DNA of 64,000 nt from Bacteroidota bacterium (lineage in GTDB: Bacteria; Bacteroidota; Bacteroidia; Palsa-965). Below, in pieces: positions 7,680-17,774 of this stretch. Location of the stretch: positions 22,242 through 86,241 of the forward strand of contig JAAFIA010000003.1 in the NCBI GenBank assembly GCA_013298545.1, in the 5' to 3' direction. Within the stretch, counting starts at the first letter, position 1. Each line of letters begins with the position of its first letter. The notes beneath the pieces are model-generated. The model searched no databases and had not been told where the DNA came from. It saw only the letters and a list, made by a program, of their open reading frames with translations. The position numbers were made by a program, and so were the translations under genes.

Positions 7680-10600
7680 ATGTTGCGAACAATCTTTTTC
7701 TCTAGAAACTTATTTCCCGAACGTGTTCTATTCCTTTCCGTTGTAGGAGGTTTATTTTTTGATGGATTGATTACACATGCGTTCCTATCTGGAAGTGCGG
7801 AGTTGTTATGGCCTCGTATTGCATTGATCGCACTCGCTTTCTTCTTTCTTTGCATTACGTGGATCGAACAAATTCCCCGACATACTTATCGCTATACAGC
7901 GTATCTCACCATTGGGTTGTTTCTCATTTTCGTCAGTTATATTCTCATCATCAACGAAATTAATGCCGATACGGCCATCACCTTTGTCGGAGCTTTTGTT
8001 ATTTGTAGCTTTTATTTCCGCTCCATCAAAGCCCTCTTGCTTTACTTAACATTTGGTTTATTGCTTGGCTTACTTGCGGTTTATGTTACAAAAGATCCAC
8101 AAATTGATAAATGGATTTTTATTATTCGACTTGCATTGGGTTCTGTTCTCATTCTAGGTTTATCGCAAGCTACACGGAATTATCACGAACGGCTTGAGGA
8201 AAAAACAGAGCGCATGGCGGCTCGAAACCAAGAACTTGCTGGCATTCGCGCTGATCTTGAATCAAAACTCACACAAGAACAACTACTCTCGCTTGTTGCC
8301 AATCGTTCAAATGTAGCGGTTGTCATCAGCGATAACGAAGACCGTATTGAATGGGTCAACGATGCTTTTCTTCAGATTTTCGGATATACCCGTGAAGAGT
8401 GCATCGGAAAAACGCCCGATTTCTTTCGTGGCCCACTTACTGACCCCCAAACGACGAAACGCATTCAAGAAAAAGCTGTCGAAAAAACTGCATTTTACGA
8501 CGAACTAATCAATTACAGAAAAGACAAAACTTCTTTTTGGATTGGCATTCATGTAACACCACTCCTTTCTGCAACAGGCGAAATAGAACGTTACATTGCT
8601 ATTCAAGAAGATATTTCTGAGCGCCGAAAAATTCAGGATGATTTACGGCAAAGCCAAGAACAACTTAGTGCGGCACAACGACAAGCTAAAATAGGAAGTT
8701 GGGAATGGGATAGTATTTCCAATACGTTCCGTTGTTCCGAAGAGCTTCATTCATTGCTTGGTCTTCCTATGCAAAACCATGTTTCTGAACAATCTTTTTT
8801 CCAACACATTCATCCTACAGAAGCCGCTGCCATTAAAAAAACAATGGCGGTTAGTTTGCGTAGGCGCTCTCCCTTCGAGATCGATCTCCGTATTTTAATT
8901 GGCAATCAAGTACAAAACATGTACATGACTGGGCAAGCTGTTGATGAATTGCGCTTGCTTGGTACCATACAAGACATTACCGAACGCAAAAAAATTGAGG
9001 AAGAGATTAAACTAACGGAATTGCGATTCAGAAGTTTGTTTGAGTATTCGCAAAACATGATTTGTACGCACGACATGAGTGGCAACCTCATGAGTATAAA
9101 TGCTTCTGGCGCACATATTCTTGGATACGAACCGGAAGAACTCATTGGCGTAAATCTACGCGACATTGTTGCGCCCGATGTTGCACATCAAGTTCCAAGT
9201 TATCTCGAACACATTCAGACTCATGGAAACGGTGAAGGGATTTTAAAAACTCGAAAACGCAATCAGGAAAACAGTATTTGGATGTACAACAACATCAAAC
9301 TAAACGATGTTCATGGCAATCCGTACATCTTAGGTTCTTGTGTAGAGATAACAGCCCGTTTTAAAATGGAAACGGAACTTCGTCAGGCTAAAAAAATAGC
9401 TGAAGACGCGCTCGTCATGAAAGATCGGTTTGTTGCAAACATCAGTCATGAATTGCGTACACCGATGAATGCCATTCTTGGTTTTGTCGAAATTCTGCTT
9501 CAGTCAAACATCAATGCCGAACAACGTACACAACTCATGGCTGTGCTTACCGCCGGAGAAAATCTAACTGCTGTAATCAACGATATTTTAGATCTCGCAA
9601 AAATTGAATCTGGAAAAATTGATTTTGAAAATCGCCCATTTCAACTGCGCGATACCTGCAAAAGTGTAAAACTACTACTCGATCAACGCGCACAGGAAAA
9701 AGGAATTTTATTTGAATGGTCTTGCGATCCGAAAATTCCGCAGTATGTCCTTGGCGATGGCTTACGCCTGAGCCAAGTACTGATTAACCTCGTCGGAAAT
9801 GCGGTGAAATTTACGCAGCAAGGCTTTGTGAAATTTACATTCCTTTGCGAAGGCGAAAACGAAAACGCAATGATTCTCAAATGTCAAGTAGAGGATTCGG
9901 GCATTGGCATTGAGCCTAAAAAACTGCAAGAAATTTTCGAACCTTTTACACAAGCAAGCAAAGATGCCACACGCAAATATGGTGGTACCGGACTTGGATT
10001 GAGCATTGCGCGCGATCTCATCGAATTGCAAGGCGGACAAATTTCGGTTCAGAGTACATTGGGTAAAGGTTCAACATTTGAGTTTATTCTTCCAGTCAAT
10101 AAAGTTGGACTTGATGCGGTTCTCGAAGTTGAACATGCGTTGAAACCTGTTACCGTTAGCAATGACTTGAAAATTTTATTGGCCGAAGATCATCCGCTCA
10201 ACCAACAACTTGCGCAAAAACTAATTCTCGATTTTGGGTTTGCGCTCACCATTGTCAACAACGGAATGGAAGCCATTGAGGCGCTTAAGATTCAACACTT
10301 CGATGTTATCCTGATGGACTTACAAATGCCCACAATGGATGGTTACGAGGCAACGAAAATTATTCGCACCGAACTCAAGCTTCAAACACCCATTATTGCA
10401 TTAACCGCGCATTCTGCCAATGGTGAAAAAGAGCGCTGCCTTGCCTTGGGCATGAACGATTATTTATCAAAACCATTTCGTGCGCAAGAACTCTATTTCC
10501 GAATTGCGAGTGTTGTGCCCCGAGAAAAAGGACTGCCACAAGCCGAACCCATTGAAAAACCAACTACACAAACACCTTTGCGCACCTTGGCTGCTGGCGA

Positions 10601-10907
10601 CTGGCAATTTGAAAAAGAAATGTTGCAGATGTTGATGCGCTCAGTTCCCGAAGAGTATCAATTTATTTTAACCGCGCACACCGAAAACAATACAACCGTC
10701 ATCAAGCAACGCGCACACCGCTTAAAATCATCGGCTGCACTTGCTGGTGCTAAAACAGCAGCCGAACAACTCGAGTATCTAGAATACCATGCCGATAAAA
10801 TATCAGATGCCGAACGAAGCGAGTTCCTCGAAAAATTCAAACCGGAATACGAAAAAATGTTGCGTGATATTTCTGCTGAATTGAGTTTGCTCAGCGAAAA
10901 ATTATAA
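7680..10907 (+). CDS. Hybrid sensor histidine kinase: membrane domain, three PAS, HisKA, HATPase, REC, HPt
   Basis: Multi-domain signalling kinase of 1075 residues. Six or so hydrophobic helices occupy residues 15-165, then a short coiled coil (165-200). Three PAS domains follow at about 205-315, 330-437 and 445-560. The HisKA phospho-site is His590 in ISHELRTPMNAILGF, and the ATPase shows NLVGNAVKFT, DSGIGI and GGTGLGLSIA. A receiver domain (about 831-945) has phospho-acceptor Asp880 in LMDLQMP. A C-terminal HPt domain carries His1013 in QRAHRLKSSAALAG. The protein thus holds a complete phosphorelay and would pass phosphate to a separate regulator, unknown here. The ATG at 7680 is used because a terminator hairpin lies upstream in the longer GTG frame. 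It ends four bases from the convergent murF-alr gene. Confidence 0.93.
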   Translation: MLRTIFFSRNLFPERVLFLSVVGGLFFDGLITHAFLSGSAELLWPRIALIALAFFFLCITWIEQIPRHTYRYTAYLTIGLFLIFVSYILIINEINADTAITFVGAFVICSFYFRSIKALLLYLTFGLLLGLLAVYVTKDPQIDKWIFIIRLALGSVLILGLSQATRNYHERLEEKTERMAARNQELAGIRADLESKLTQEQLLSLVANRSNVAVVISDNEDRIEWVNDAFLQIFGYTREECIGKTPDFFRGPLTDPQTTKRIQEKAVEKTAFYDELINYRKDKTSFWIGIHVTPLLSATGEIERYIAIQEDISERRKIQDDLRQSQEQLSAAQRQAKIGSWEWDSISNTFRCSEELHSLLGLPMQNHVSEQSFFQHIHPTEAAAIKKTMAVSLRRRSPFEIDLRILIGNQVQNMYMTGQAVDELRLLGTIQDITERKKIEEEIKLTELRFRSLFEYSQNMICTHDMSGNLMSINASGAHILGYEPEELIGVNLRDIVAPDVAHQVPSYLEHIQTHGNGEGILKTRKRNQENSIWMYNNIKLNDVHGNPYILGSCVEITARFKMETELRQAKKIAEDALVMKDRFVANISHELRTPMNAILGFVEILLQSNINAEQRTQLMAVLTAGENLTAVINDILDLAKIESGKIDFENRPFQLRDTCKSVKLLLDQRAQEKGILFEWSCDPKIPQYVLGDGLRLSQVLINLVGNAVKFTQQGFVKFTFLCEGENENAMILKCQVEDSGIGIEPKKLQEIFEPFTQASKDATRKYGGTGLGLSIARDLIELQGGQISVQSTLGKGSTFEFILPVNKVGLDAVLEVEHALKPVTVSNDLKILLAEDHPLNQQLAQKLILDFGFALTIVNNGMEAIEALKIQHFDVILMDLQMPTMDGYEATKIIRTELKLQTPIIALTAHSANGEKERCLALGMNDYLSKPFRAQELYFRIASVVPREKGLPQAEPIEKPTTQTPLRTLAAGDWQFEKEMLQMLMRSVPEEYQFILTAHTENNTTVIKQRAHRLKSSAALAGAKTAAEQLEYLEYHADKISDAERSEFLEKFKPEYEKMLRDISAELSLLSEKL

Positions 10908-10910
10908 TCC

Positions 10911-13397
10911 TTACTCCTGCCAATAAACCCGTTTCACACGACCCGAAACGTTAGTCAATACTTCATAAGGAATTGTCTCCATGTCGCGCGCTATTTCCTG
11001 AATCGGGTGATCGACGCCAAATACAATGACTTCATCGCCTTCTGCACACACAATCGCGGTAACATCAATCATACACATATCCATACACACATTCCCAACA
11101 ATCGGTGCTGCTTTTCCGTTTACCCACATTTTTCCTTGCCCACGACTCAACTTTCGGCTCAACCCATCAGCATAACCAATCGGAACTGTTGCAATACGCA
11201 TGTTTGCATGCGCCACCCCTCGACGGCTATAACCAATTGTTTCTCCAGCCGGCACCGTTCGCAATTGCGATATGGTTGTTTTTAGTGTACTAACTTGGCG
11301 CAAATGTGTTTGTTCTTCATCCGAAACACCAATGCCATACAAGCCAATGCCCAAACGCACCATATCCAACTGCGCATCGGGAAAACGCACAATACCCGCC
11401 GAATTGAGAATGTGGCGCATGATGCGGTAATCGAAATGCGAACGCAACAAATCGCTCATACTCAAAAATTGTTTGATTTGCTGACGTGTATAAGCATCAT
11501 GCTCTTCTTCGTCTGTGGCGGCCAAGTGCGAAAACACAGCACACACGCGAATCAGTTTATTGTTTTTGAGGCGAACAATTAATTCGTTCAATTCCTTTTC
11601 TTCAAAACCCAAACGCCGCATGCCTGTATCTAATTTTACGTGCACCGCTACGGGCTGCAAATCGGGATGTTGTTGCTTGTAACGGCGAAGTGCTTCGTCA
11701 AATTGTTGCAAGACCCGAAACGAATAAATTTCTGGTTCAAGCCCAAAACGAATCATCGATTCAAAACTTTGTTCTTCTGGATTCATCACCATAATGGGCA
11801 GTGAGATTCCAGCGCGTCGCAGTTCAATTCCCTCATCGGCATACGCAACCGCCAAATAATCGACGCGGTGAAACTGTAAGACATTGGCCACTTCAAAGCT
11901 GCCACTTCCATACGAAAAGGCTTTTACCATAGCCATGATGCGTGTTCCAGCATTGATGCGCGAACGAAAATAATTGAGGTTATGAATCATTGCCCCCAAA
12001 TCAATTTCGAGCACGGTTTCATGTGCTTTTTGCTGCAATACTTTTGAGATTGCTTCAAAACCAAACAAACGCGCACCTTTGAGCAAAATCGTTTCGTTGT
12101 GAAAATCGCTGCTGTGAAATTGATTCAAAAAATCGTCTGTTGTGGCATAAAACGCATGTTCCATACCCGCAAAAAAATCGCGACAACGATTTAGCGCATC
12201 GCCAATACCAATAATGCGGTTGATGCCTTTGCTCTGCAACAAATCGGCCACTTCGCGGTACAACTGTTTTTCATCGCGGCCACTCTGCAAAATATCGGAA
12301 AGAATGAGTGTGCGTTTAGCGTGTTGTTGTTGTTGATTCAAAAAATCGAGCGCAACAGCTAATGAACCTAAATCGGAATTATAACTATCGTTGATGACGG
12401 AACAATTGTTCACACCTTGCTTTAGTTCCAAACGCATGGCAACCGCATGAAGCTGCGGCATTTGTTTTTCAATCACCTCATCTGCAACACCAAGCGAAAG
12501 TGCAAGCGCCCAACAATGAATCGCATTCTCAACAGAAGCGGCATCGCTAAACGGAATGCGGATTTTCAAAAACCGATTTTGGTAAACACCTTGTATCGTC
12601 GTTTCTCCAGCTTGTTGTTCAACGCGCGAAATTTGCAAATCGGCTTTTGTCTTGCGCGACCACGAAAACACATGAACCGATTGAAAACGCTCGTTATTGA
12701 CCAGCAAGCCCCAAACTGCAAGATCGTCTTTACAACAAATAATCGTCTGGCAATGCGTGAGCAGATTTAATTTCTCGTTCGTTTTTTGTACGCGATCAGA
12801 GAAATTTTCGTCGTGCGCTGCACCGATATTGGTCAGTAAGCCAATTGTTGGTTGAATAATTTTTTCCAAACGCTCCATTTCACCTGCGCGCGAAATTCCC
12901 GCTTCAAAAATGGCCAAGGAATGTTCTTCGCTCATTTGCCAAACCGAAAGCGGAACGCCTACTTGCGAATTAAAACTTTTGGGGCTACGCACAATATTGT
13001 ACTGATCGCGCAAGATTTGCCACAGCCATTCTTTAACAATGGTTTTTCCGTTACTCCCCGTTACCGCAACAACCGGATAAGTAAAGCGGCTGCGGTGATG
13101 CGCTGCAAGTTGCTGTAAAGCGGCTGTTGTATTGGCAACAAGTAAAAAAGCCGCATCAGCAAACTGCTCGGCATGTTGAGGCATTTGCTCAACCACAAAA
13201 TTTCGCAATCCACGCACATACAAATCCTCGATAAACTGATGCCCATCATGCCGCTCACCACGAATGGCAAAAAAGAGCGCTTCATCCGAACTTGCAAGTT
13301 TCCGGCTATCAATAAGCAAATGGCGGATTGATCGCGCAGGCCAGTTTTGTGGCGCGGCATGAATCAATGTTGCAATTTCGGAAAGCGTATAATTCAT
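10911..13397 (-). CDS. murF-alr: Bifunctional MurF-alanine racemase fusion
   Basis: Fusion of two peptidoglycan precursor enzymes, common in Bacteroidota. Residues 1-455 are UDP-N-acetylmuramoyl-tripeptide:D-Ala-D-Ala ligase (MurF), with ATP motif GSNGKT at 114-119 and the Mur-ligase segments NSQVGVPL, EAGISRAGEM and NDSYNSD. Residues 460-828 are pyridoxal-phosphate alanine racemase, with the PLP lysine at 492 in MVKAFSYGSG, then VKLDTGMRRLGF, GIGLYGIG and IGYSRRG. Joining racemase to ligase links D-alanine production to its use in the cytoplasm. In some fusions the MurF half is thought to be inactive; here its ATP-binding motif is intact. It is eight bases downstream of tdk and probably co-transcribed with it. 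Confidence 0.95.
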   Translation of the reverse strand: MNYTLSEIATLIHAAPQNWPARSIRHLLIDSRKLASSDEALFFAIRGERHDGHQFIEDLYVRGLRNFVVEQMPQHAEQFADAAFLLVANTTAALQQLAAHHRSRFTYPVVAVTGSNGKTIVKEWLWQILRDQYNIVRSPKSFNSQVGVPLSVWQMSEEHSLAIFEAGISRAGEMERLEKIIQPTIGLLTNIGAAHDENFSDRVQKTNEKLNLLTHCQTIICCKDDLAVWGLLVNNERFQSVHVFSWSRKTKADLQISRVEQQAGETTIQGVYQNRFLKIRIPFSDAASVENAIHCWALALSLGVADEVIEKQMPQLHAVAMRLELKQGVNNCSVINDSYNSDLGSLAVALDFLNQQQQHAKRTLILSDILQSGRDEKQLYREVADLLQSKGINRIIGIGDALNRCRDFFAGMEHAFYATTDDFLNQFHSSDFHNETILLKGARLFGFEAISKVLQQKAHETVLEIDLGAMIHNLNYFRSRINAGTRIMAMVKAFSYGSGSFEVANVLQFHRVDYLAVAYADEGIELRRAGISLPIMVMNPEEQSFESMIRFGLEPEIYSFRVLQQFDEALRRYKQQHPDLQPVAVHVKLDTGMRRLGFEEKELNELIVRLKNNKLIRVCAVFSHLAATDEEEHDAYTRQQIKQFLSMSDLLRSHFDYRIMRHILNSAGIVRFPDAQLDMVRLGIGLYGIGVSDEEQTHLRQVSTLKTTISQLRTVPAGETIGYSRRGVAHANMRIATVPIGYADGLSRKLSRGQGKMWVNGKAAPIVGNVCMDMCMIDVTAIVCAEGDEVIVFGVDHPIQEIARDMETIPYEVLTNVSGRVKRVYWQE

Positions 13398-13405
13398 ATC
13401 GGGTT

Positions 13406-14002
13406 TTACTCCTGATTTTCTTGTTCTTTAGCCAATGCTTCATTAAAACAATCGCGGCACAAAGGCTCATAGCTATCTTTTTCGCCTAACTCCACAAGTG
13501 CCTGCCCACCAGAAATTCGGTGCGAATGGTTTGCTAAATTTCCGCACAACATACATATCGCGTGAACTTTCGTAACATATTCAGCAGTCGCCATCAATCC
13601 GGGAATCGGACCAAATGGTTTTCCTCGAAAATCCATATCAAGTCCCGCAACGATCACGCGCACACCATTATCGGCCAATTGTGCACAAACCTGAATCAAG
13701 CCTTCGTCGAAAAACTGCGCCTCGTCAATGCCAACCACATCGGTATCGGAAGCCAGCAAAAGGATATTGGACGAATTGGGTACTGGCGTAGAATGAATAG
13801 CGTTGGAATCGTGCGAAACCACCTGCTGTTCATCATAACGCGTATCAATCTGCGGTTTAAAGATCTCCACTTTCAGCCGCGCAAACTGCGCACGCTTGAG
13901 GCGACGAATCAATTCTTCCGTCTTTCCGGAGAACATCGAACCCACCACAACTTCGATCCAACCCCGTCGGTGGTGCGGGCGGAGATTATTTTCCAAAAAC
14001 AT
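13406..14002 (-). CDS. tdk: Thymidine kinase
   Basis: Type II thymidine kinase, phosphorylating thymidine to dTMP in the salvage pathway. The P-loop is GSMFSGKT, the Walker B region is GIDEAQFF, and the lasso contains [14 protein letters not shown]. The structural zinc site is formed by CMLC and, near the C-terminus, CRDC. At 198 residues the length is normal. It is transcribed divergently from the gene at 14102 and directly upstream of murF-alr with an eight-base gap. Confidence 0.95.
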   Translation of the reverse strand: MFLENNLRPHHRRGWIEVVVGSMFSGKTEELIRRLKRAQFARLKVEIFKPQIDTRYDEQQVVSHDSNAIHSTPVPNSSNILLLASDTDVVGIDEAQFFDEGLIQVCAQLADNGVRVIVAGLDMDFRGKPFGPIPGLMATAEYVTKVHAICMLCGNLANHSHRISGGQALVELGEKDSYEPLCRDCFNEALAKEQENQE

Positions 14003-14101
14003 AGCTTGTAATCTTTCGCTGTAGATGACCGAAAAAGCCTAATTTTGATTAGAATTTTAGGTCGGACAAATCTAACCAAAAACCGTTTGTCCTTCCACCA
14101 C

Positions 14102-14812
14102 ATGAGCCATCAAAAGACAAATAAAAATGAGATCCGCAAAGAAATTGCCGCTCTCATTGACAGCATCAAGAAGCAATCCGATCATATCGGCTTCACACGC
14201 GAGATCCCGCAGGTTGAATTAGACCTCATCATTCATCAAATCGAACGCCTTTACCGGAGAACCGTTGTTTTCAGTTACCTAAACGGGCTGCCAGAAGAAA
14301 TTCCAGCACCGGAAATCGTAGTCGAAACGCCTGTTACGCCGCCAACACCAGTTCCTCAAGTTGTGGCCAAAGTGGAGACACCTGTGATTCCTGTTGTTGA
14401 AACACCAGTTGCACCCAAAACAGAAACGCCACCAACGCCTGTTGTTGAGCCGCCTATCGTTGCATCAATCGAAACACCGATAACACCAGAGCCTGTAAAC
14501 GTGGTTGAAGAAAAAAAACCTGAAATCAGTTTGCCGCCAAAGGTTGAAACGCCCAAAGTCGAAACGCCTGCATCAAAAAATTTCCCTGATCTCAAAACAT
14601 TGATTGGTTTTAACGAACGCATCATGTTTATGCGCAGTTTGTTTGCAACCGATGCATCGGCTTATGACGAAGCGATTCGACAAATCAACGCGTGTCAATC
14701 ATTTACAGAAGCAGATAGTTTTTTAGGAACGCTTCGCAATGAATACCGCTGGAACTCGGAATCGGAACCAGTACAGATTTTTCTAGATACCGTGAAACGA
14801 CGTTTCGCTTAA
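14102..14812 (+). CDS. Hypothetical protein with proline/threonine-rich linker
   Basis: Conserved-looking Bacteroidota protein of unknown function, 236 residues from the ATG at 14102 (MSHQKTNKNEIRKEI); the open frame begins at 14045 in the divergent promoter region. The N-terminal 60 residues are helical and charged. Residues about 65-155 form a low-complexity linker of repeated ETPV/TPPTP units. The C-terminal 75 residues are a compact domain containing LIGFNERIMFMRSLF and ending EPVQIFLDTVKRRFA, a pattern I associate with uncharacterised Bacteroidota proteins. No signal peptide or membrane segment. It is followed five bases later by the M28 peptidase gene. Function not assigned. Confidence 0.7.
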   Translation: MSHQKTNKNEIRKEIAALIDSIKKQSDHIGFTREIPQVELDLIIHQIERLYRRTVVFSYLNGLPEEIPAPEIVVETPVTPPTPVPQVVAKVETPVIPVVETPVAPKTETPPTPVVEPPIVASIETPITPEPVNVVEEKKPEISLPPKVETPKVETPASKNFPDLKTLIGFNERIMFMRSLFATDASAYDEAIRQINACQSFTEADSFLGTLRNEYRWNSESEPVQIFLDTVKRRFA

Positions 14813-14817
14813 CACGT

Positions 14818-16149
14818 ATGCAACGCCTCCTGACTACATTTCTCGGTTTAAATCTTGCCGTAAATCTGTACGCGCAAGATTTGCCGTATGCGCGCAAGGT
14901 TGTGGATACGCTCGCATCTGCGTCGATGCACGGGCGCGGGTATGTGAGCAATGGCGATAAAATTGCGGCCAATTACATTGCGCAGGAGTTTAAAACACTT
15001 GGTTTAAAACCGCTCGCCAACAACAATTCCTACTTTCAGTATTTTTCATTTCCGATCAATACGTTTCCGGGCAAAGTAGAAATTACGTTTCGCTGGAAAG
15101 ATGGTCGTGCGCAGAAATGCGGGCCGGGAGAAGATTTTCTTGTACGCAGTGCTTCGCCTAGTGTGAAAGGAAAATTTCCTGTTGTGGTGCTCGATGCTTC
15201 CATTGTGGGAAGTTATGAGCGTTGGAAAAACTTCCGTGCACAAAACTTAAAAAAGACGTTTGTTTTAGTTGATACAAGTGGCGTTTCCGATAAACAGCAA
15301 TTGCAGTTGATGACCAATTACGTGCGTTATCCAACAAACGTAAAAGGTATTTTATTCTTGGTCAAAACATCAGTAATGAGCCATAGCGAACTTGACGATT
15401 GTTCGCGCATGTCGCCATGGGATTTTTCGCAGGTGCAATCTTCTGTTCCCGTAATTGAGGTTTCGGATATTTACCGCGACATCAGTACAATTGATATTTC
15501 GATTGGTGCAAAATTTATTCGCAATTACACCTCACAAAATGTTTTGGCGCAAATAACGGGGTCGCAATTCCCCGATTCCTTTATCGTTTTTACGGCGCAT
15601 TACGATCATTTGGGGCAAATGGGCAAAACGGTTTATTTCCCCGGTGCCAACGACAATGCAAGTGGTGTTGCGATGTTGCTCAATCTGGCCAAGCATTATG
15701 CCAAAGCCGAAAATCGACCGAAATGTTCTATCGCATTCATGGCTTTTGGTGGCGAGGAAGTGGCATTATTGGGTTCACATTGGTACAACGATCATCCGCT
15801 TTTTCCGTTGAAAAAAATTCGCTTTCTCATCAACATGGATATTCTCGGAACAGGTGATGAAGGAATTACCGTAGTCAATGCAACCTTGTTTGATCGTGAA
15901 TTTAAAGACATGCAAAAGCTCAATGCACAAGGAAGTTATTTGCCGCAAATCAAGCCGCGTGGAAAAGCTGCGATTAGCGATCATTTTTTCTTTACCGAAA
16001 ACAAAGTGCCTTGTTTTTACATTTATACCATGGGCGGTATCAAAGCCTACCACGATACTTGCGATCGGAGCACAACATTGCCCTTGACTAAGTTTTCGGA
16101 AATATTTTTATTGCTTCGCGATTTTGTTTCTACTCTTGATAACGGCTAA
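14818..16149 (+). CDS. Secreted M28 family zinc aminopeptidase
   Basis: Periplasmic or secreted metallopeptidase of 443 residues with a short signal peptide ending near VNLYAQ. The M28 zinc ligands are visible in order: His and Asp in AHYDHLG and PGANDNASG, the catalytic and ligand Glu pair in FGGEEVALLGS, Asp in INMDILG, and a final His in ISDHFFF. A PA-like insert of about 150 residues precedes the catalytic part. It lies in a tight group with the hypothetical gene upstream (5 bases) and rsmI downstream (2 bases). It probably trims peptides from the N-terminus; the substrate is unknown. Confidence 0.9.
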   Translation: MQRLLTTFLGLNLAVNLYAQDLPYARKVVDTLASASMHGRGYVSNGDKIAANYIAQEFKTLGLKPLANNNSYFQYFSFPINTFPGKVEITFRWKDGRAQKCGPGEDFLVRSASPSVKGKFPVVVLDASIVGSYERWKNFRAQNLKKTFVLVDTSGVSDKQQLQLMTNYVRYPTNVKGILFLVKTSVMSHSELDDCSRMSPWDFSQVQSSVPVIEVSDIYRDISTIDISIGAKFIRNYTSQNVLAQITGSQFPDSFIVFTAHYDHLGQMGKTVYFPGANDNASGVAMLLNLAKHYAKAENRPKCSIAFMAFGGEEVALLGSHWYNDHPLFPLKKIRFLINMDILGTGDEGITVVNATLFDREFKDMQKLNAQGSYLPQIKPRGKAAISDHFFFTENKVPCFYIYTMGGIKAYHDTCDRSTTLPLTKFSEIFLLLRDFVSTLDNG

Positions 16150-16151
16150 CG

Positions 16152-16859
16152 ATGGCAAAATTAATTCTTGTTCCTACGCCAATCGGCAACCTAGAAGACA
16201 TGACGTATCGAGCGGTGCGGCTGTTGAATGAGGTCGATTTAATTTTGGCGGAAGACACACGCACCTCATCGAAATTATTGCAGCATTACGCGATTAAAAA
16301 ACCGATGCAGGCGCATCATTTACACAACGAACATCATACTGCCGAACACATCGCATCGCGCATTGCCAATGGCGAAACCATTGCATTGATAACAGATGCA
16401 GGAACGCCAGGCATTTCGGATCCGGGTTTTTTGTTGGTGCGTGAATGCATTCGCGCTGGAGTAGAAGTAGAATGTTTGCCGGGTGCAACGGCTTTTGTTC
16501 CCGCTTTGGTACAATCGGGCTTGCCGTGCGAAGCATTTATTTTTCATGGTTTTTTGCCGCAGAAAAAAGGACGGCAAACGAAATTGAAATTGCTTGCAGA
16601 AGAAACGAAAACGATGATTTTGTATGAGTCGCCTTATCGGTTGGTGAAGGCGTTGGAGGAATTGGCGACGCATTTGGGCGAAGATCGGCGGGTGGCGGTG
16701 TGTCGGGAGTTGAGTAAATTGCATGAAGAAACATTTCGAGGAACGTGTCGCGAAGCGGTAACACATTTTTCGGCAAAGACGGTTAAAGGCGAAATTGTGT
16801 TGGTGGTGGAAGGCGCGGGGCGGAAAAAAGAGGTGGATGAGATAGATGAAGACTTGTAG
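16152..16859 (+). CDS. rsmI: 16S rRNA (cytidine1402-2'-O)-methyltransferase
   Basis: Tetrapyrrole-methylase-fold RNA methyltransferase that 2'-O-methylates C1402 of 16S rRNA in the decoding centre. It begins LILVPTPIGNLEDMTYRAV, and the family motifs EDTRTSSKLL, DAGTPGISDPGF, LPGATAFVPALVQSG and FHGFLPQKKGRQ are all present. At 235 residues it is slightly short at the C-terminus, as is common in this phylum. It starts two bases after the M28 gene. Base composition drops sharply just after its stop, where the next cassette begins. Confidence 0.95.
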   Translation: MAKLILVPTPIGNLEDMTYRAVRLLNEVDLILAEDTRTSSKLLQHYAIKKPMQAHHLHNEHHTAEHIASRIANGETIALITDAGTPGISDPGFLLVRECIRAGVEVECLPGATAFVPALVQSGLPCEAFIFHGFLPQKKGRQTKLKLLAEETKTMILYESPYRLVKALEELATHLGEDRRVAVCRELSKLHEETFRGTCREAVTHFSAKTVKGEIVLVVEGAGRKKEVDEIDEDL

Positions 16860-16887
16860 GGTAAATAAACTTATTTAAATTTGTTTG

Positions 16888-17772
16888 ATGTATTATCGTA
16901 GAAAAGTAATTTTAGCTCTTTTAGAGATATTTGATAATAAACTGGATAAAATTGCTTTCCAGAAGCTGTTGTTTTTATTTGCACAAAATCAGAAAAAGCC
17001 TTCTTTTGATTTTATTCCATATAAGCAAGGTTGTTTTTCATTTCAATCGTATGCCGATATGCGAACGATGATGAAGTATGAATTGATCAAAGAAGACCGT
17101 GAAACATGGATAAAAATTGACTCAAAAAAGTATCAATCTTCTTTAACTCTAGACGATTCTTTAGTGCTTAAAAATTTACAAAAACAATTCCCTTGCGCTT
17201 CTTCTGAAGACCTGATTTTATATACTTACAAAAAGTATCCATATTATGCTTTAAATAGCTTGATTTCAAAAAAAATTCTTGATCAAAGTGGGCTTGAAAG
17301 AATTGAACGAACAATCCCCCAAAACAACAAAAAAGCGCTATATACAATTGGTTACGAAGGAATAAGCCTAGAGCGCTATCTCAATAAACTTATTTTAAAT
17401 CGCATTAAAATACTTTGCGATGTGCGGAAAAACCCACTGAGCATGAAATATGGTTTCTCAAAAAGCCAGTTGCAAAAAGCTTGTGAGGGACTTGACATCT
17501 CTTATATTCACCTTCCTAATCTAGGAATAAATTCAGACAAAAGACAAAACTTAATTACTCAGGCTGATTATGACCTTCTTTTTGATGATTATAGAACAGT
17601 AACATTAGCACAAAATCATTCAGCTATGAATAATATTTTAGACCTTTTAGAAAAAAATTCACGTGTAGCAATTACTTGTTTTGAAGCGAATCATTGCCAA
17701 TGCCATCGAGGAACACTTGCCAACCAGATGATAACATTACCCAAATGGGAGTATGAAGTAATACATTTATAA
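16888..17772 (+). CDS. DUF488 domain protein with antitoxin-like N-terminal domain
   Basis: Two-domain protein of 294 residues. The C-terminal half (about 150-290) is a DUF488 domain: YTIGYEGISLERYL, then CDVRKNPLSMKYGFSK, HLPNLGI and the cysteine cluster CFEANHCQCHRG. The N-terminal half (IAFQKLLFLFAQ, FDFIPYKQGCFSF, then an MKYELIKED-like strand) resembles the SocA/Panacea-type fold found in antitoxins and in the DarG C-terminal domain; this is my own reading, not a search result. The ATG at 16888 is used, since only a TTG precedes it. The DNA is visibly richer in A and T than the flanks, suggesting transfer. The partner gene follows after two bases. Role unknown; nucleic-acid-related conflict or repair is a reasonable guess. 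Confidence 0.75.
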   Translation: MYYRRKVILALLEIFDNKLDKIAFQKLLFLFAQNQKKPSFDFIPYKQGCFSFQSYADMRTMMKYELIKEDRETWIKIDSKKYQSSLTLDDSLVLKNLQKQFPCASSEDLILYTYKKYPYYALNSLISKKILDQSGLERIERTIPQNNKKALYTIGYEGISLERYLNKLILNRIKILCDVRKNPLSMKYGFSKSQLQKACEGLDISYIHLPNLGINSDKRQNLITQADYDLLFDDYRTVTLAQNHSAMNNILDLLEKNSRVAITCFEANHCQCHRGTLANQMITLPKWEYEVIHL

Positions 17773-17774
17773 AT

